Positions 53,595-61,789 of a stretch of 64,000 bases of DNA are shown here, piece after piece. A model generated the notes under the pieces. It saw nothing but the letters and a program-made list of their open reading frames with translations. It made no database searches and was not told the DNA's origin. Both the position numbers and the translations under genes were made by a program. The DNA is from Streptomyces lienomycini. Its GTDB lineage: Bacteria > Actinomycetota > Actinomycetes > Streptomycetales > Streptomycetaceae. The stretch is from positions 124,001-188,000 of the forward strand of contig NZ_CP116257.1 of assembly GCF_027947595.1 (NCBI RefSeq), read 5' to 3'. Every line of letters begins with the position of its first letter. Within the stretch, counting starts at the first letter, position 1.

Positions 53595-53825
53595 ATGTGG
53601 TGGATCGGGATGGGGCTCGGAGGCGTCGCGGGTGTTGTGGTCCTGCGCGTTCTGCTCCGGCAGGTCCGGGGGCTGTTGCTGGACTTCGGCGACGTGACGC
53701 GAGCCTGGACCGAGGTTTTGTCGAGTATCGGTGGTGGGGAAGGCCGACGGGTTGGTTGCTGCGCTGCGCGCTATCGGTGCCCCGGGGCCGTGGATGCTCC
53801 GAGGTGTGTACGCCGGCTCAAGTAG
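53595..53825 (+). CDS. Small hypothetical membrane protein
   Basis: A 76-residue ORF starting MWWIGMGLGGVAGVVVLRVL with one N-terminal membrane helix and an amphipathic segment after it; GAGGAGG lies upstream of the ATG. Codon bias is weaker than in neighbours, as expected for imported DNA. No family recognised. Confidence 0.45.
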   Translation: MWWIGMGLGGVAGVVVLRVLLRQVRGLLLDFGDVTRAWTEVLSSIGGGEGRRVGCCAARYRCPGAVDAPRCVRRLK

Positions 53826-53876
53826 GCGATCTGTCGTGAGGCCATGGTCGATCCGAGTGCGGGCTGCGGGCGTTGC

Positions 53877-54290
53877 TCATGACTGCGGCTCTGGCGCGAT
53901 CTCCTTGATCAGGCCCTCGACCAGCACCTTGATCTCGTCGCGGATCGGGCGGACGGCCTCGACGCCCTGGCCGGCCGGGTCCTCCAACTGCCAGTCCAAG
54001 TAGCGCTTGCCCGGGAAGACCGGGCACGTGTCGCCACAGCCCATGGTGATGCAGACGTCGGACTCCTTGACCGCGTCCACGGTCAGCATCTTTGGCACCT
54101 CGGCGGAGATGTCGACACCGACCTCGCGCATCGCCTCGACGGCGGCCGGGTTGACGTTCTCGCCCGGGTTGGATCCGGCGGAACGGACCTCGACGCGATC
54201 CCCGGCCAGGTGGGTCAGCCACGCGGCTGCCATCTGCGAGCGGCCGGCGTTGTGGACGCAGACGAACAGCACGGAAGGCTTGTCGGGCAT
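53877..54290 (-). CDS. arsC: Arsenate reductase, thioredoxin-type (LMW-PTP fold)
   Basis: A 137-residue ArsC: LFVCVHNAGRSQMAA contains the Cx5R phosphatase loop, and the redox cysteines lie in ITMGCGDTCPVFPGK (about 82-90); the acidic LDWQLEDP loop follows. It reduces arsenate to arsenite. ATG 54290 fits the family N-terminus; ATG 54320 would add ten residues. It is divergent from arsR with a shared operator region. Confidence 0.95.
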   Translation of the reverse strand: MPDKPSVLFVCVHNAGRSQMAAAWLTHLAGDRVEVRSAGSNPGENVNPAAVEAMREVGVDISAEVPKMLTVDAVKESDVCITMGCGDTCPVFPGKRYLDWQLEDPAGQGVEAVRPIRDEIKVLVEGLIKEIAPEPQS

Positions 54291-54351
54291 CAGGAGGTCT
54301 CTCTTGTCTCGAGACGGCATCAGGCGCGCATGGCATCAGCGCCCGATGGTG

Positions 54352-54365
54352 TCAGTCACCACTGA
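54352..54365. promoter_or_regulatory. ArsR operator candidate in the arsC-arsR gap
   Basis: TCAGT-CACC-ACTGA is a perfect inverted repeat; further ATCAGT and TCAGTC half-sites are spread over 54335-54400, covering both divergent promoters. Confidence 0.55.
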
Positions 54366-54382
54366 TGTGAGAGTATCAGTGC

Positions 54383-54691
54383 ATGATGACGTCAGTCGAC
54401 ACTGACCTGATCCGGGTCCTGGCGGACCCGCTCAGGCTGCGGATCGTGACCCTGCTCGCCAAAGAGACGCTGTGCACCACCCACCTCGTGGAGGAGACCG
54501 GTGCCCGGCAGACCAACCTCTCCAACCACCTGAGAGTGCTGCGCGAGGCCGGCGTCGTCGAAACCGAGCCGTGCGGCCGCTACACGTACTACAGGCTCCG
54601 CCCGGACGTCATCGCCTCGCTCGCCGGCCAGTTCGCCGACCTGGCCGACTCCGCACGCAACGCCGTCGAGAACAAGAGGGCCTGTCCGTGA
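54383..54691 (+). CDS. arsR: ArsR-family repressor (first copy)
   Basis: A 102-residue winged-helix regulator: ADPLRLRIVTLLAKETLCTTHLVEETGARQ, TNLSNHLRVLREAGVV and a C-terminal VENKRACP. Cys residues at about 32 and 101 could take part in arsenite binding. The stop overlaps the GTG of acr3 (GTGA). It should repress the arsC and arsR-acr3 units until arsenite binds. Confidence 0.94.
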   Translation: MMTSVDTDLIRVLADPLRLRIVTLLAKETLCTTHLVEETGARQTNLSNHLRVLREAGVVETEPCGRYTYYRLRPDVIASLAGQFADLADSARNAVENKRACP

Positions 54692-55797
54692 CCCGCACCG
54701 AAGCCCCCGCGACGACCACCGAGGAGCCCTCCGTCGTCGCGAAGCTGTCGACGCTCGACCGCTTCCTCGCCGTCTGGATCCTCATCGCCATGGCCATCGG
54801 CCTCGGCCTGGGCCGAGCCATCCCGGGTCTGGACGACGCCCTTGCCAGGGTCGAGATCGGCGGCATCTCCCTGCCGATCGCCGTCGGCCTGCTGGTCATG
54901 ATGTATCCGGTCCTGGCCAAGGTCCGCTACGACAGGCTCGACGCCGTCACCGGCGATCGCAGGCTCATGGCCTCGTCGCTGGTGATCAACTGGATCGTCG
55001 GCCCGGCGGTGATGTTCGCGCTCGCCTGGATCTTCCTGCCGGACCTGCCCGAGTACCGCACCGGCCTGATCATCGTCGGCCTGGCCCGCTGCATCGCCAT
55101 GGTCATCATCTGGAACGACCTCGCCTGCGGCGACCGCGAGGCCGCCGCCGTACTCGTCGCCCTCAACTCCGTTCTCCAGGTCCTGGCGTTCGGTCTGCTC
55201 GGCTGGTTCTACCTCGACCTGCTGCCCGGCTGGCTGGGTCTGGGCGACGGCGAACGCCTGGACATCTCCATGTGGAAGATCGCCCTGAACGTCGTCATCT
55301 TCCTCGGTGTTCCACTGCTCGCGGGCTTCCTCACCCGCCGCATCGGCGAGAAGAGGCTCGGCCGCGAGAAGTACGAGTCCCGCTTCCTGCCGAGGATCGG
55401 TCCGTGGGCGCTCTACGGCCTGCTGTTCACGATCGTCATCCTGTTCGCCCTGCAGGGCAGGACCATCACCTCGCAGCCGCTGGACGTGGTCCGCATCGCG
55501 CTGCCGCTGCTGGTGTACTTCGCGGTCATGTTCTTCGGCACCTTCCTGCTGGGCAAGGCGATCGGCCTCGCCTACGACCGGACGGCCACCCTCGCCTTCA
55601 CCGCCGCCGGCAACAACTTCGAGCTGGCCATCGCCGTCGCCATCGCCACTTTCGGTGTCACCTCCGGCCAGGCCCTGTCCGGCGTGGTGGGTCCGCTCAT
55701 CGAGGTGCCCGTCCTGATCGGCCTCGTCTATGTTTCGCTGGCCTGGCGCAAGAAGTTCACCCCGTCCGCTCCGACCACCGAGGGCAGAGGCTACTGA
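54688..55797 (+). CDS. acr3: ACR3-family arsenite efflux permease
   Basis: A 369-residue ten-helix transporter of the ACR3/BASS fold. The conserved Cys is in VGLARCIAMVIIWNDLACGD (about 130) and the helix with AGNNFELAIAVAIA (about 310) is intact. It expels arsenite produced by ArsC. GTG 54688 is coupled to arsR; a TGATG overlap leads to a 20-codon ORF before the monooxygenase gene. Confidence 0.96.
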   Translation: MTRTEAPATTTEEPSVVAKLSTLDRFLAVWILIAMAIGLGLGRAIPGLDDALARVEIGGISLPIAVGLLVMMYPVLAKVRYDRLDAVTGDRRLMASSLVINWIVGPAVMFALAWIFLPDLPEYRTGLIIVGLARCIAMVIIWNDLACGDREAAAVLVALNSVLQVLAFGLLGWFYLDLLPGWLGLGDGERLDISMWKIALNVVIFLGVPLLAGFLTRRIGEKRLGREKYESRFLPRIGPWALYGLLFTIVILFALQGRTITSQPLDVVRIALPLLVYFAVMFFGTFLLGKAIGLAYDRTATLAFTAAGNNFELAIAVAIATFGVTSGQALSGVVGPLIEVPVLIGLVYVSLAWRKKFTPSAPTTEGRGY

Positions 55798-55859
55798 TGC
55801 ATTGCCTCACGGCCCGCACCGTCCGGTCCATCACGTGCGCGGCGGCGCAGGCGGCATGA
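55797..55859 (+). CDS. 20-residue ORF linking acr3 and the flavin monooxygenase gene
   Basis: MHCLTARTVRSITCAAAQAA starts within the acr3 stop (TGATG) and ends within the next start (ATGA, 55856-55859). It may be a coupling ORF that carries ribosomes between genes. The two cysteines are notable but function is unknown. Confidence 0.35.
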   Translation: MHCLTARTVRSITCAAAQAA

Positions 55860-56920
55860 CACAGCACTCCGACGTGGTGGTGATCGGCGGCGGTCAGGCA
55901 GGGCTCGCCGCCGGCTACCACCTGCGCCGCCTGGGCCTCGACTTCGTCGTCCTCGACGCCCAGGCCACCCCGGGCGGGGCCTGGCAGCACACCTGGGACT
56001 CGCTCCACCTGTTCTCCCCGGCAGCCTTCTCCTCGCTCCCCGGCCGCCTCATGCCGCCGCAGTCGGGCCAGGAGTACCCGGACGCCGGGCACCTGGTCGC
56101 CTACCTGAGCGACTACGAGAAGCGATACGACCTCCCGGTGCAGCGACCCGTCCGGGTGATCGGCGTGCACGCCGACAGCCGGCTGCTGCGAGTGGAGACC
56201 GACTCCGGCCCGTGGTACACACGCGCGGTGATCAGCGCGACCGGCACTTGGTGGCGTCCCTTCCTCCCCGCCGTCCCCGGCCGCGGCGACTTCCAGGGCA
56301 GGCAACTGCACACCGTCTCGTACCGCGGACCGCGGGACTTCGCGGGCCAACGCGTGATCGTCGTCGGGGGCGGCAACTCCGGCGCGCAGATCGCCGCCGA
56401 CCTCGCCCACGACACCGAACTGACCTGGGTGACCCGGCGTCCGCCCCGGTACCTCGCCGACGACATCGACGGCCGCGCCCTGTTCGACGCGGCCACCGCC
56501 CGACGTCGCGCCCTCGACGAGGGCCGCACCGACACCGGAGGCGTCGCCTCGCTGGGGGACGTCGTCGCCGTACCGCCCGTGCGCGAGGCCCGGGACGCCG
56601 GGCGGCTCAAAGCGTCACCCATGTTCGCCCGCCTCGACCGCGACGGCGTCGCCTGGGTCGACGGCACGCGAGCGCCCGCCGACGTGGTGATCTGGTGCAC
56701 CGGCTTCCGGCCTGCCCTCTCCCACCTGTCACCCCTGGGCCCGCGCGGCCCGCGCGGCCACATCCCCACCCAAGGCACGCGTGCAGTGGCGGACCCCCGG
56801 CTGCACCTCCTCGGATACGGAGACTGGACGGGCCCCGCCTCCGCCACGCTCATCGGCGTCGGACGGCCGGCCCGCGACGCAGCGCGGGAGATCGCCGGGC
56901 TTCTCGAAGGTGCAAGGTGA
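55856..56920 (+). CDS. ArsO-like flavin-dependent monooxygenase
   Basis: A 354-residue flavoprotein of the FMO/thioredoxin-reductase-like group: VVVIGGGQAGLAAGYHL (FAD site), VIVVGGGNSGAQIAADL (NADPH site, about 165) and WCTGFRP (ATG-type motif, about 285). It lies in the arsenic operon, as ArsO genes do; a role in organoarsenical or arsenite oxidation is inferred. Convergent with the second arsR. Confidence 0.87.
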   Translation: MTQHSDVVVIGGGQAGLAAGYHLRRLGLDFVVLDAQATPGGAWQHTWDSLHLFSPAAFSSLPGRLMPPQSGQEYPDAGHLVAYLSDYEKRYDLPVQRPVRVIGVHADSRLLRVETDSGPWYTRAVISATGTWWRPFLPAVPGRGDFQGRQLHTVSYRGPRDFAGQRVIVVGGGNSGAQIAADLAHDTELTWVTRRPPRYLADDIDGRALFDAATARRRALDEGRTDTGGVASLGDVVAVPPVREARDAGRLKASPMFARLDRDGVAWVDGTRAPADVVIWCTGFRPALSHLSPLGPRGPRGHIPTQGTRAVADPRLHLLGYGDWTGPASATLIGVGRPARDAAREIAGLLEGAR

Positions 56921-56930
56921 TCCGCGTGCG

Positions 56931-57299
56931 CTACCGAACGGCCAGCAGTTGTCCCATCGCCGCCAGTACCGACGGCTCGACCCGGTAGTAGACCCAGGTG
57001 CCGCGCCGCTCGGACGTGAGCAGGCCGGCCTCCTTGAGTTTCTTGAGGTGGTGGGAGACGGTCGGCTGCGAGACACCGACGTCGGAGATGTCGCACACGC
57101 ATGCCTCGCCGCCCTCGTGCGAGGCGACGGCCGAGAACAGCCGCAGCCGCACGGGGTCGCCGAGCGCCTTGAACATACGGGCGGTGCGCTCGGCCTCCTC
57201 GGCGGTGAAGGGACGCTCGCTCAACGGCGGGCAGCACGGCACCGCGGCGACGGGGGCCTCGGATCGTTCCAGCAGCGGCAGTGCCTTGGCATTCGACAT
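56931..57299 (-). CDS. ArsR-family repressor (second copy)
   Basis: A 122-residue ArsR protein with FKALGDPVRLRLFSAVASHE, the metal motif ACVCDISD (CxC on the recognition-side helix, about 67-69) and VSQPTVSHHLKKLKEAGLL. PCCPP near residue 22 adds further thiols. ATG 57299 lies at a palindrome. It probably controlled the flavoprotein genes to its right that are now truncated. Confidence 0.93.
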   Translation of the reverse strand: MSNAKALPLLERSEAPVAAVPCCPPLSERPFTAEEAERTARMFKALGDPVRLRLFSAVASHEGGEACVCDISDVGVSQPTVSHHLKKLKEAGLLTSERRGTWVYYRVEPSVLAAMGQLLAVR

Positions 57300-57322
57300 A
57301 CGTCTATGTTGACACATGTCGA
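57293..57322. promoter_or_regulatory. Operator candidate of the second ArsR
   Basis: TCGACAT (57293-57299) and ATGTCGA (57316-57322) are perfect inverted repeats spanning the arsR start; TATGTTGACACAT lies between them. Confidence 0.55.
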
Positions 57323-57338
57323 ACTAGCCCAGCCAGAG

Positions 57339-57615
57339 TCAGCGGGCGTCGAGATGGGCGACAAGGCGCCGTACGACGCGGGCGGCGTCCCTGCCGACCC
57401 CGCGCAGGGAGTTCGAGGAGAGGCTGCGCTGCCATTCCAGGCCGACGTACGCCAGTCCGGGATGGGTGGTCGACAGGCCCTCCCGGTGGCGCGGTTGGCC
57501 GTCGCAGTCGAGGGCGCCGAGCGGGCGCAGATAGCCGAGGTCGGGTCGGTAGCCGGTGGCCAGGACGATCGTGTCGATCTCCTCGGTGGCGCCGTCGGTC
57601 CATGTCGCCTTCGTG
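57339..57615 (-). pseudogene. C-terminal remnant of a flavoprotein monooxygenase
   Basis: About 92 codons in one frame ending at TGA 57339-57341, including DTIVLATGYRPDLGYL and HPGLAYVGLEWQRSL, the C-terminal part of an FMO-like enzyme. The frame is cut at 57615 by the inverted-repeat segment, so the N-terminal FAD and NADPH domains are missing. Confidence 0.75.
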
Positions 57616-58617
57616 CCGTGGCTCTGTTCACGAGTTGTGACAGCGATTGTTCACCGCTTCGGCAGGCACTCGCACCGGGCCGTGTTCGATTCCCGCGAGT
57701 AGTGACAGCACCGGGTCCGCTGGCGCCCGACTGACGGTTCCGCCTACTCCATCGTGGAAGCATGTGCCGATGTGCAACTCCCTAACCGTGCTGGGAACGT
57801 GTGGTGCTTGGCCGGAGGCAGGACGGGCAGCGAGCGGCTTCCTGCTGGAGGCATACGGCTTCCGCCTGGTCTTGGACCTCGGATACGCGACGCTGCCCCG
57901 GCTGCTGGCGCGATGTGCGGCGAGCGAGGTCGACGCCGTCGTCATCACCCATGAGCACCCGGATCACTGTGCGGATCTGAGCGCCCTGTGCCGAGCGCTG
58001 CTCTACGGCGGCGGGCGCCGGGACCGTGTGCCGCTGTACTGCCCTACGGGAGTGCTGGGGAGAGTGCAGGCGATGGAGCCGACCGAGGACCTGCACGAGG
58101 TCTTCGAATCGCGTCCGCTGCCGGGCCTTTACCAAGTCGGTCCTTTCCATCTGAACGGGCGACTCCTTCCGCATCACGTGCCACACGCGGGAGTGCGACT
58201 GACGGGCCCAAACCTGAGCGTGGCCTACAGCGGCGACGCCGGCCCCGACCACGTGCTCGGCGATCTGGCGACTGGTACGGATCTGCTGGTCGCCGGAGCA
58301 ACACTGCAGGGCGCCGCTGTCGACCCCCACCTGCTCAGCGCCACCCAGGCCGGCCAATGGGCTGCTCGCGCGGGAGTGGCGCGCCTGGTGCTGACGCACT
58401 TCTGGCCCGGGGCCGATCGTAGGCAGTCCGTTGCCGAGGCCGGTGTCGCCTACACCGGGGAGATCCTGACTGCAAACGAGGGAATGACCCTTGCTATTTG
58501 ACACGCACGGCAGCTCAGCTCGGTGCGCACGATTGTGGACGTTCGATTCCGCGCGAACGCTGGCTGCCTCCCAAACCCATCAACAAGTGCTGTCCGTATT
58601 CGTGAACAGAGCCACGG
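57616..58617. mobile_element. About 1-kb inverted-repeat-bounded segment carrying one MBL-fold gene
   Basis: CCGTGGCTCTGTTCACGA at 57616-57633 recurs as the exact reverse complement at 58600-58617. Similarity continues inward (GACAGC and TTGTT at matching positions) for about 36 bases. GGCTCTGTTCAC resembles the ends of Streptomyces IS elements. No transposase is inside; the only gene is an MBL-fold hydrolase. No clear target duplication was found (flanks GTG and TGA). It is best described as a mobilisable cassette or a remnant of one. Confidence 0.65.
57770..58501 (+). CDS. MBL-fold metallo-hydrolase inside the inverted-repeat segment
   Basis: A 243-residue metallo-beta-lactamase-fold protein: ITHEHPDHCADL (HxHxDH zinc motif, about 62), SGDAGPDH (metal Asp) and LTHFWPG (late His). 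The layout resembles the RNase Z-like/phosphodiesterase branch rather than true lactamases. GGAAG precedes ATG 57770. Codon bias is weaker than in flanking genes, supporting foreign origin. Substrate unknown. Confidence 0.9.
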   Translation: MCNSLTVLGTCGAWPEAGRAASGFLLEAYGFRLVLDLGYATLPRLLARCAASEVDAVVITHEHPDHCADLSALCRALLYGGGRRDRVPLYCPTGVLGRVQAMEPTEDLHEVFESRPLPGLYQVGPFHLNGRLLPHHVPHAGVRLTGPNLSVAYSGDAGPDHVLGDLATGTDLLVAGATLQGAAVDPHLLSATQAGQWAARAGVARLVLTHFWPGADRRQSVAEAGVAYTGEILTANEGMTLAI

Positions 58618-59461
58618 TGAGAAGTCCGCTTCCGACCGCATCACCTACCGCGTCCCCGACCTGAAGGACCCGGCTGTCCGAGCCCGCTACGCCGGCAAGC
58701 GCACGGCGGTCGTCGGTTCCGGCGCCTCCGCCTTCACCGCTCTCGCCCTGCTCGCCGACCTGGCCGGGGAAGAGGCGGACACACACGCGGTCTGGATCCT
58801 GCGCCGAGGCATCGGCGACGCCACGTACGGCGGCGGCGAGGCCGACCAGCTCCCGGCCCGCGGCGCCCTCGGCCTGCGTGCCAAGGCGGCGGCGGAGCAG
58901 GGGCACGCGAGCGCCGTCACCGGGTTCCGTACGGAAGCGGTCGAGCGTGACGGCGACCGGCTGGTCCTGGTCGCCGAGGACGGCCGCCGCCTGGACGCGG
59001 TCGACGAGGTCGTCGTCCTGACCGGCTTCCGCCCCGACCTCAGCTTCCTCTCCGAGCTCCGCCTCGGCCTCGACGAACGCCTCCAGGCCCCGACCGCGCT
59101 GGCCCCGCTGATCGACCCGAACGTCCACTCCTGCGGCACGGTCTACCCGCACGGCGTGAAGGAGCTGTCCCACCCGGAGCAGGCCGTCTACCTGGCCGGC
59201 ATGAAGTCCTACGGCCGCGCCCCCACCTTCCTCGCCATGACCGGCTACGAGCAGGTCCGCTCCATCACGGCCGCACTCGCCGGTGACCACGAGGCGGCCG
59301 AACGCGTCGAGCTGACCCTGCCGGAGACCGGTGTGTGTGGCGGCGCGGGTCTGTTCGACGAGCCCGACGCCGCGCGGAGCGGCGAAGGCGGAGGTTGCTG
59401 CGCGGCCCCTGCCACGCTGCACATCGGCATCGGCGCACCGGCCGCCTCCGGCGGCTGCTGA
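58618..59461 (+). pseudogene. N-terminally truncated FAD/NAD(P)-binding protein of arsenic islands
   Basis: From 58619 the frame encodes the second half of a flavoprotein: DRITYRVPDLKDPAVRARYA, then the NAD(P) site TAVVGSGASAFTALALLADL, VVVLTGFRPDLSFLSEL and a Cys-rich tail (GGCCAAP, ASGGC end). The N-terminal FAD-binding half is absent; the frame continues backwards into the inverted-repeat segment with a start at 58523, giving a chimeric 312-residue ORF. It is unlikely to be a working enzyme. Confidence 0.75.
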
Positions 59462-59640
59462 CAGACCGACACCGCGGGCGCCGGCGTGTTCCTTGCGTTG
59501 GGCGGCGAGTACGTCGGGGTGACGGGCCTTGGTGCCGCCCAGAAGCGCAGGTCGGGGGAAGCACACCTCGACCTTGTTCTTCCACGCGTGCGGCGGTGAC
59601 GGTGAGTACCCCGGTGATCGTGGGGTCCCGGCCGTCGTCG

Positions 59641-59664
59641 GCCGAGGAGTACGGTGAAACCAGG
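59641..59664 (+). promoter_or_regulatory. DUF5994 promoter motif, copy 1
   Basis: GCCGAGGAGTACGGTG carries the GAGGAGTA core found before the other DUF5994 genes, with TACGGT at the -10 place, 38-61 bases before the gene at 59702. This is the weakest of the four copies. Confidence 0.45.
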
Positions 59665-59701
59665 CTTGCGGTTTGCCGTCTTTGGTAGGTAGGCGAGTGC
59701 G

Positions 59702-60235
59702 ATGTCCGACCCCGACCCCCCGCGGGTGACCAGGCTCCTGCCCGACGCTGTGCATCAGGCGGTTTCGCGACCTGGAACCGCCGTGGTGCGGCTCGAGACG
59801 ACCCATGACCGGAAGGGTGCGCTCGACGGGGCGTGGTGGCCCCGCTCCCGCGACATCGCCGGTGAACTGCCCGGCCTCGTCTCCGCGCTGTCCGAGTACC
59901 TCGGGCCGATCACACGTGTCGGTCTGGACACCGACGCCTGGGACGAGCTGCCGACGCGGCTGACGATCGACGGTCGTGTCGTCCGCATCGACTCCTTCCC
60001 GGTCGGAGACGACACCGTTCTCATCACCCGGGGCAGCAATGATCTCTTCTCGCTGCTGGTGGTTCCGCCCCACACCGCGGCCGACGCGGCCCGCGCGGCC
60101 ATGGCCGCAGCCGTGCGCGCAGGCAGTCAGACGCCGGCGGAACAGATCCTCATCGACACCGGCACGGAGCGTGTGGGCCCGAGGCATGCACCCACCGCTG
60201 CGCTACGCCACGGCCGCCATGAGCCGGGCCGCTGA
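59702..60235 (+). CDS. DUF5994-family protein (paralogue 1)
   Basis: A 177-residue soluble protein. The family core is GALDGAWWPRSRDIAGELP (about 40), LGPITRVGLDTDAW and SLLVVPPHTAADAAR. Function unknown. It ends convergently with and 33 bases inside paralogue 2. The 240-base gap upstream (59462-59701) holds no gene beyond small decayed frames. Confidence 0.88.
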   Translation: MSDPDPPRVTRLLPDAVHQAVSRPGTAVVRLETTHDRKGALDGAWWPRSRDIAGELPGLVSALSEYLGPITRVGLDTDAWDELPTRLTIDGRVVRIDSFPVGDDTVLITRGSNDLFSLLVVPPHTAADAARAAMAAAVRAGSQTPAEQILIDTGTERVGPRHAPTAALRHGRHEPGR

Positions 60236-60604
60236 CGACGCGCTCGTCGGGGGCGGCACCACGAGGAGATCCCAACGGCCCGCAGTGTAGGACTGCAGCA
60301 GGATCCTGTGCGGGTTGAGCACCTCGGTGAATCGGTCGACCGCCACCTCGTAGCCGTTGACGACGACCACGCCGTGCGGGAGAGGCTGCCAGTGGCGGGG
60401 ATTGACGGCCACGTGGGTGAGCCGTCCCCACAGCGGATCGATCACGTCGGCCAGTTCGCCGAGTTCTCGTGCCAGGTCGCGGGTCCGTGGCCACCACGCG
60501 CCGTCCGGACGGCCGAAGCGGCTGGCGGATCCGAGGACGAGGCGTGCGGCACGTGGTCGGAACGGTGCCGCGTGCGGACGGAGCTGAGTGGTGTTCATGA
60601 TCAT
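60203..60604 (-). CDS. DUF5994-family protein (paralogue 2)
   Basis: A 133-residue member: GRPDGAWWPRTRDLARELGE, LWGRLTHVAVNPRHW and RWDLLVVPPPTSA. It is shorter than its relatives at the C-terminus. ATG 60604 or 60598. The shared promoter motif lies at 60698-60729 upstream in matching orientation. Confidence 0.9.
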   Translation of the reverse strand: MIMNTTQLRPHAAPFRPRAARLVLGSASRFGRPDGAWWPRTRDLARELGELADVIDPLWGRLTHVAVNPRHWQPLPHGVVVVNGYEVAVDRFTEVLNPHRILLQSYTAGRWDLLVVPPPTSASSAARLMAAVA

Positions 60605-60697
60605 GAGGAAAAAACCTGACTGCGGGCCTGCGCCGGCTGACGGCGCGCCCGGTGGTGGGTGAGCGAGGACGGGACCGGCGGCGCCGGTGCACGAAAG

Positions 60698-60729
60698 CCC
60701 TCGAAGTCCTCAGGCTACTCCTCGACGAG
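60698..60729 (-). promoter_or_regulatory. DUF5994 promoter motif, copy 2
   Basis: On the minus strand CTCGTCGAGGAGTAGCCTG continues with AGGACTTCGAGGG. It matches copy 4 at 27 of 32 positions. TAGCCT is a plausible -10 and TTGTCG lies 15 bases further upstream as a weak -35. Confidence 0.65.
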
Positions 60730-60793
60730 CCCCGACAAGAGGCTTCGGCCTCATCGGGTGGACTGCTCCCGGCGTACGGCCTGGTCGGGCGCC

Positions 60794-60820
60794 GCGAAGA
60801 GTAGGCTGGAGGAACCGGGG
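60794..60820 (+). promoter_or_regulatory. DUF5994 promoter motif, copy 3
   Basis: GCGAAGAGTAGGCTGGAGGA then ACCGGGG, with TAGGCT as -10, about 93 bases before paralogue 3 and in the same direction as that gene. Confidence 0.6.
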
Positions 60821-60912
60821 ACACTCCGCGCACGGGCATTTCGCGTCTGTGCCGTTTTCGGTGATCGAATACGCCGGGTCGGCTCAGGCCCGCCCGGGGC
60901 AGGGTTCGCGTC

Positions 60913-61503
60913 ATGACTGCGACCGTCTCCCCTCCGACGACGTCCGAAGACCGGCGTCCCACATCCCCCGTGCGTCTCTCGCTCGCCCCCGCCGGCTCGG
61001 CACCGCTCCTGCTGGACGGCGCCTGGTGGCCGCGTTCGCGTGATCTCACCGCCGAACTGCCGGCCCTGGCGTCCGTTCTCGATCCGCTGTGGGGGCGGAT
61101 CACCCGGATCACGGTGAACCCCGCCCAGTGGCCGGTCGTCCCGCGGAAGGTGCCTGTCGCCGGGCATGTGGTGAAGGTGGGCTGGTTCCGCTTCGAGCAG
61201 GACGAGCACGAGTTGCTGCTGCTCTCCTACCACGTGGGCCGCTGGAACCTGCTGGTCGTTCCCCCGCAGACGCCTCCGGCCGCGGCCGCCTGGCTGATGG
61301 CCGCTGCGAGTGACCCGCGCCGGACAGCGACCGCGAGCAGCCTGCTGGCGGATGCCGCGCGTCTGACGGTGACCGCCGAGGCCGACCGCACCAGGGAAGC
61401 GGTGTGGGAGTCCGAAGGAGGACATGGAGCCGGTGCTTCCGTCATTTCTCCATGGCTTCGAGTCGCCGTCGCCACACCGGATGACCGGCCGGAAAGGGTG
61501 TGA
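60913..61503 (+). CDS. DUF5994-family protein (paralogue 3)
   Basis: A 196-residue member with LLLDGAWWPRSRDLTAELP, LDPLWGRITRITVNPAQW and RWNLLVVPPQTPP. Longer C-terminus than the others. A small membrane-protein gene follows after 4 bases, so the two are probably co-transcribed. The 308-base gap upstream (60605-60912) holds two copies of the DUF5994 promoter motif in opposite orientation and no gene. Confidence 0.9.
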   Translation: MTATVSPPTTSEDRRPTSPVRLSLAPAGSAPLLLDGAWWPRSRDLTAELPALASVLDPLWGRITRITVNPAQWPVVPRKVPVAGHVVKVGWFRFEQDEHELLLLSYHVGRWNLLVVPPQTPPAAAAWLMAAASDPRRTATASSLLADAARLTVTAEADRTREAVWESEGGHGAGASVISPWLRVAVATPDDRPERV

Positions 61504-61507
61504 GGCC

Positions 61508-61789
61508 ATGGACATCCTCGTGACGGTGTTCGTGCTGCTGGCGGTGATCGCGGCAGGCGCGTTCCTCATCCACCGCCTGAACTCCCAGCACGGGGGCAGA
61601 AGTGCCGCCTTCCACTACGGCCGCAGCGGTGTCGTCGCACCAGACCGGAAGACCGACGAAGGGCCGGCGGTACGCCGACGGTCCCCAGTCGCGAACGACG
61701 CCGGCGAGCGCCGGGGCTCCCGGTACGGCGGACGCGGACGGCTGCGTCCTGGACGCCGCCGTACCCACGGCGGCGTCTCGCCCCGCTAA
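61508..61789 (+). CDS. Small membrane protein with basic tail
   Basis: A 93-residue protein: one N-terminal helix (MDILVTVFVLLAVIAAGAFL) and a long Arg/Gly/Ser-rich cytoplasmic tail. It follows a DUF5994 gene by 4 bases. Its TAA overlaps the TAG of the convergent desaturase gene. No family recognised. Confidence 0.65.
   Translation: MDILVTVFVLLAVIAAGAFLIHRLNSQHGGRSAAFHYGRSGVVAPDRKTDEGPAVRRRSPVANDAGERRGSRYGGRGRLRPGRRRTHGGVSPR

Noticed and set aside
54352-54400. CRISPR-like repeats near arsR
   Set aside because: Short TCAGT/ACTGA half-sites of irregular spacing fit an ArsR operator; no repeat-spacer array exists in the window.
57770-58501. A true beta-lactamase in the cassette
   Set aside because: The HxHxDH fold is shared, but there is no signal peptide and the layout resembles RNase Z-like hydrolases.
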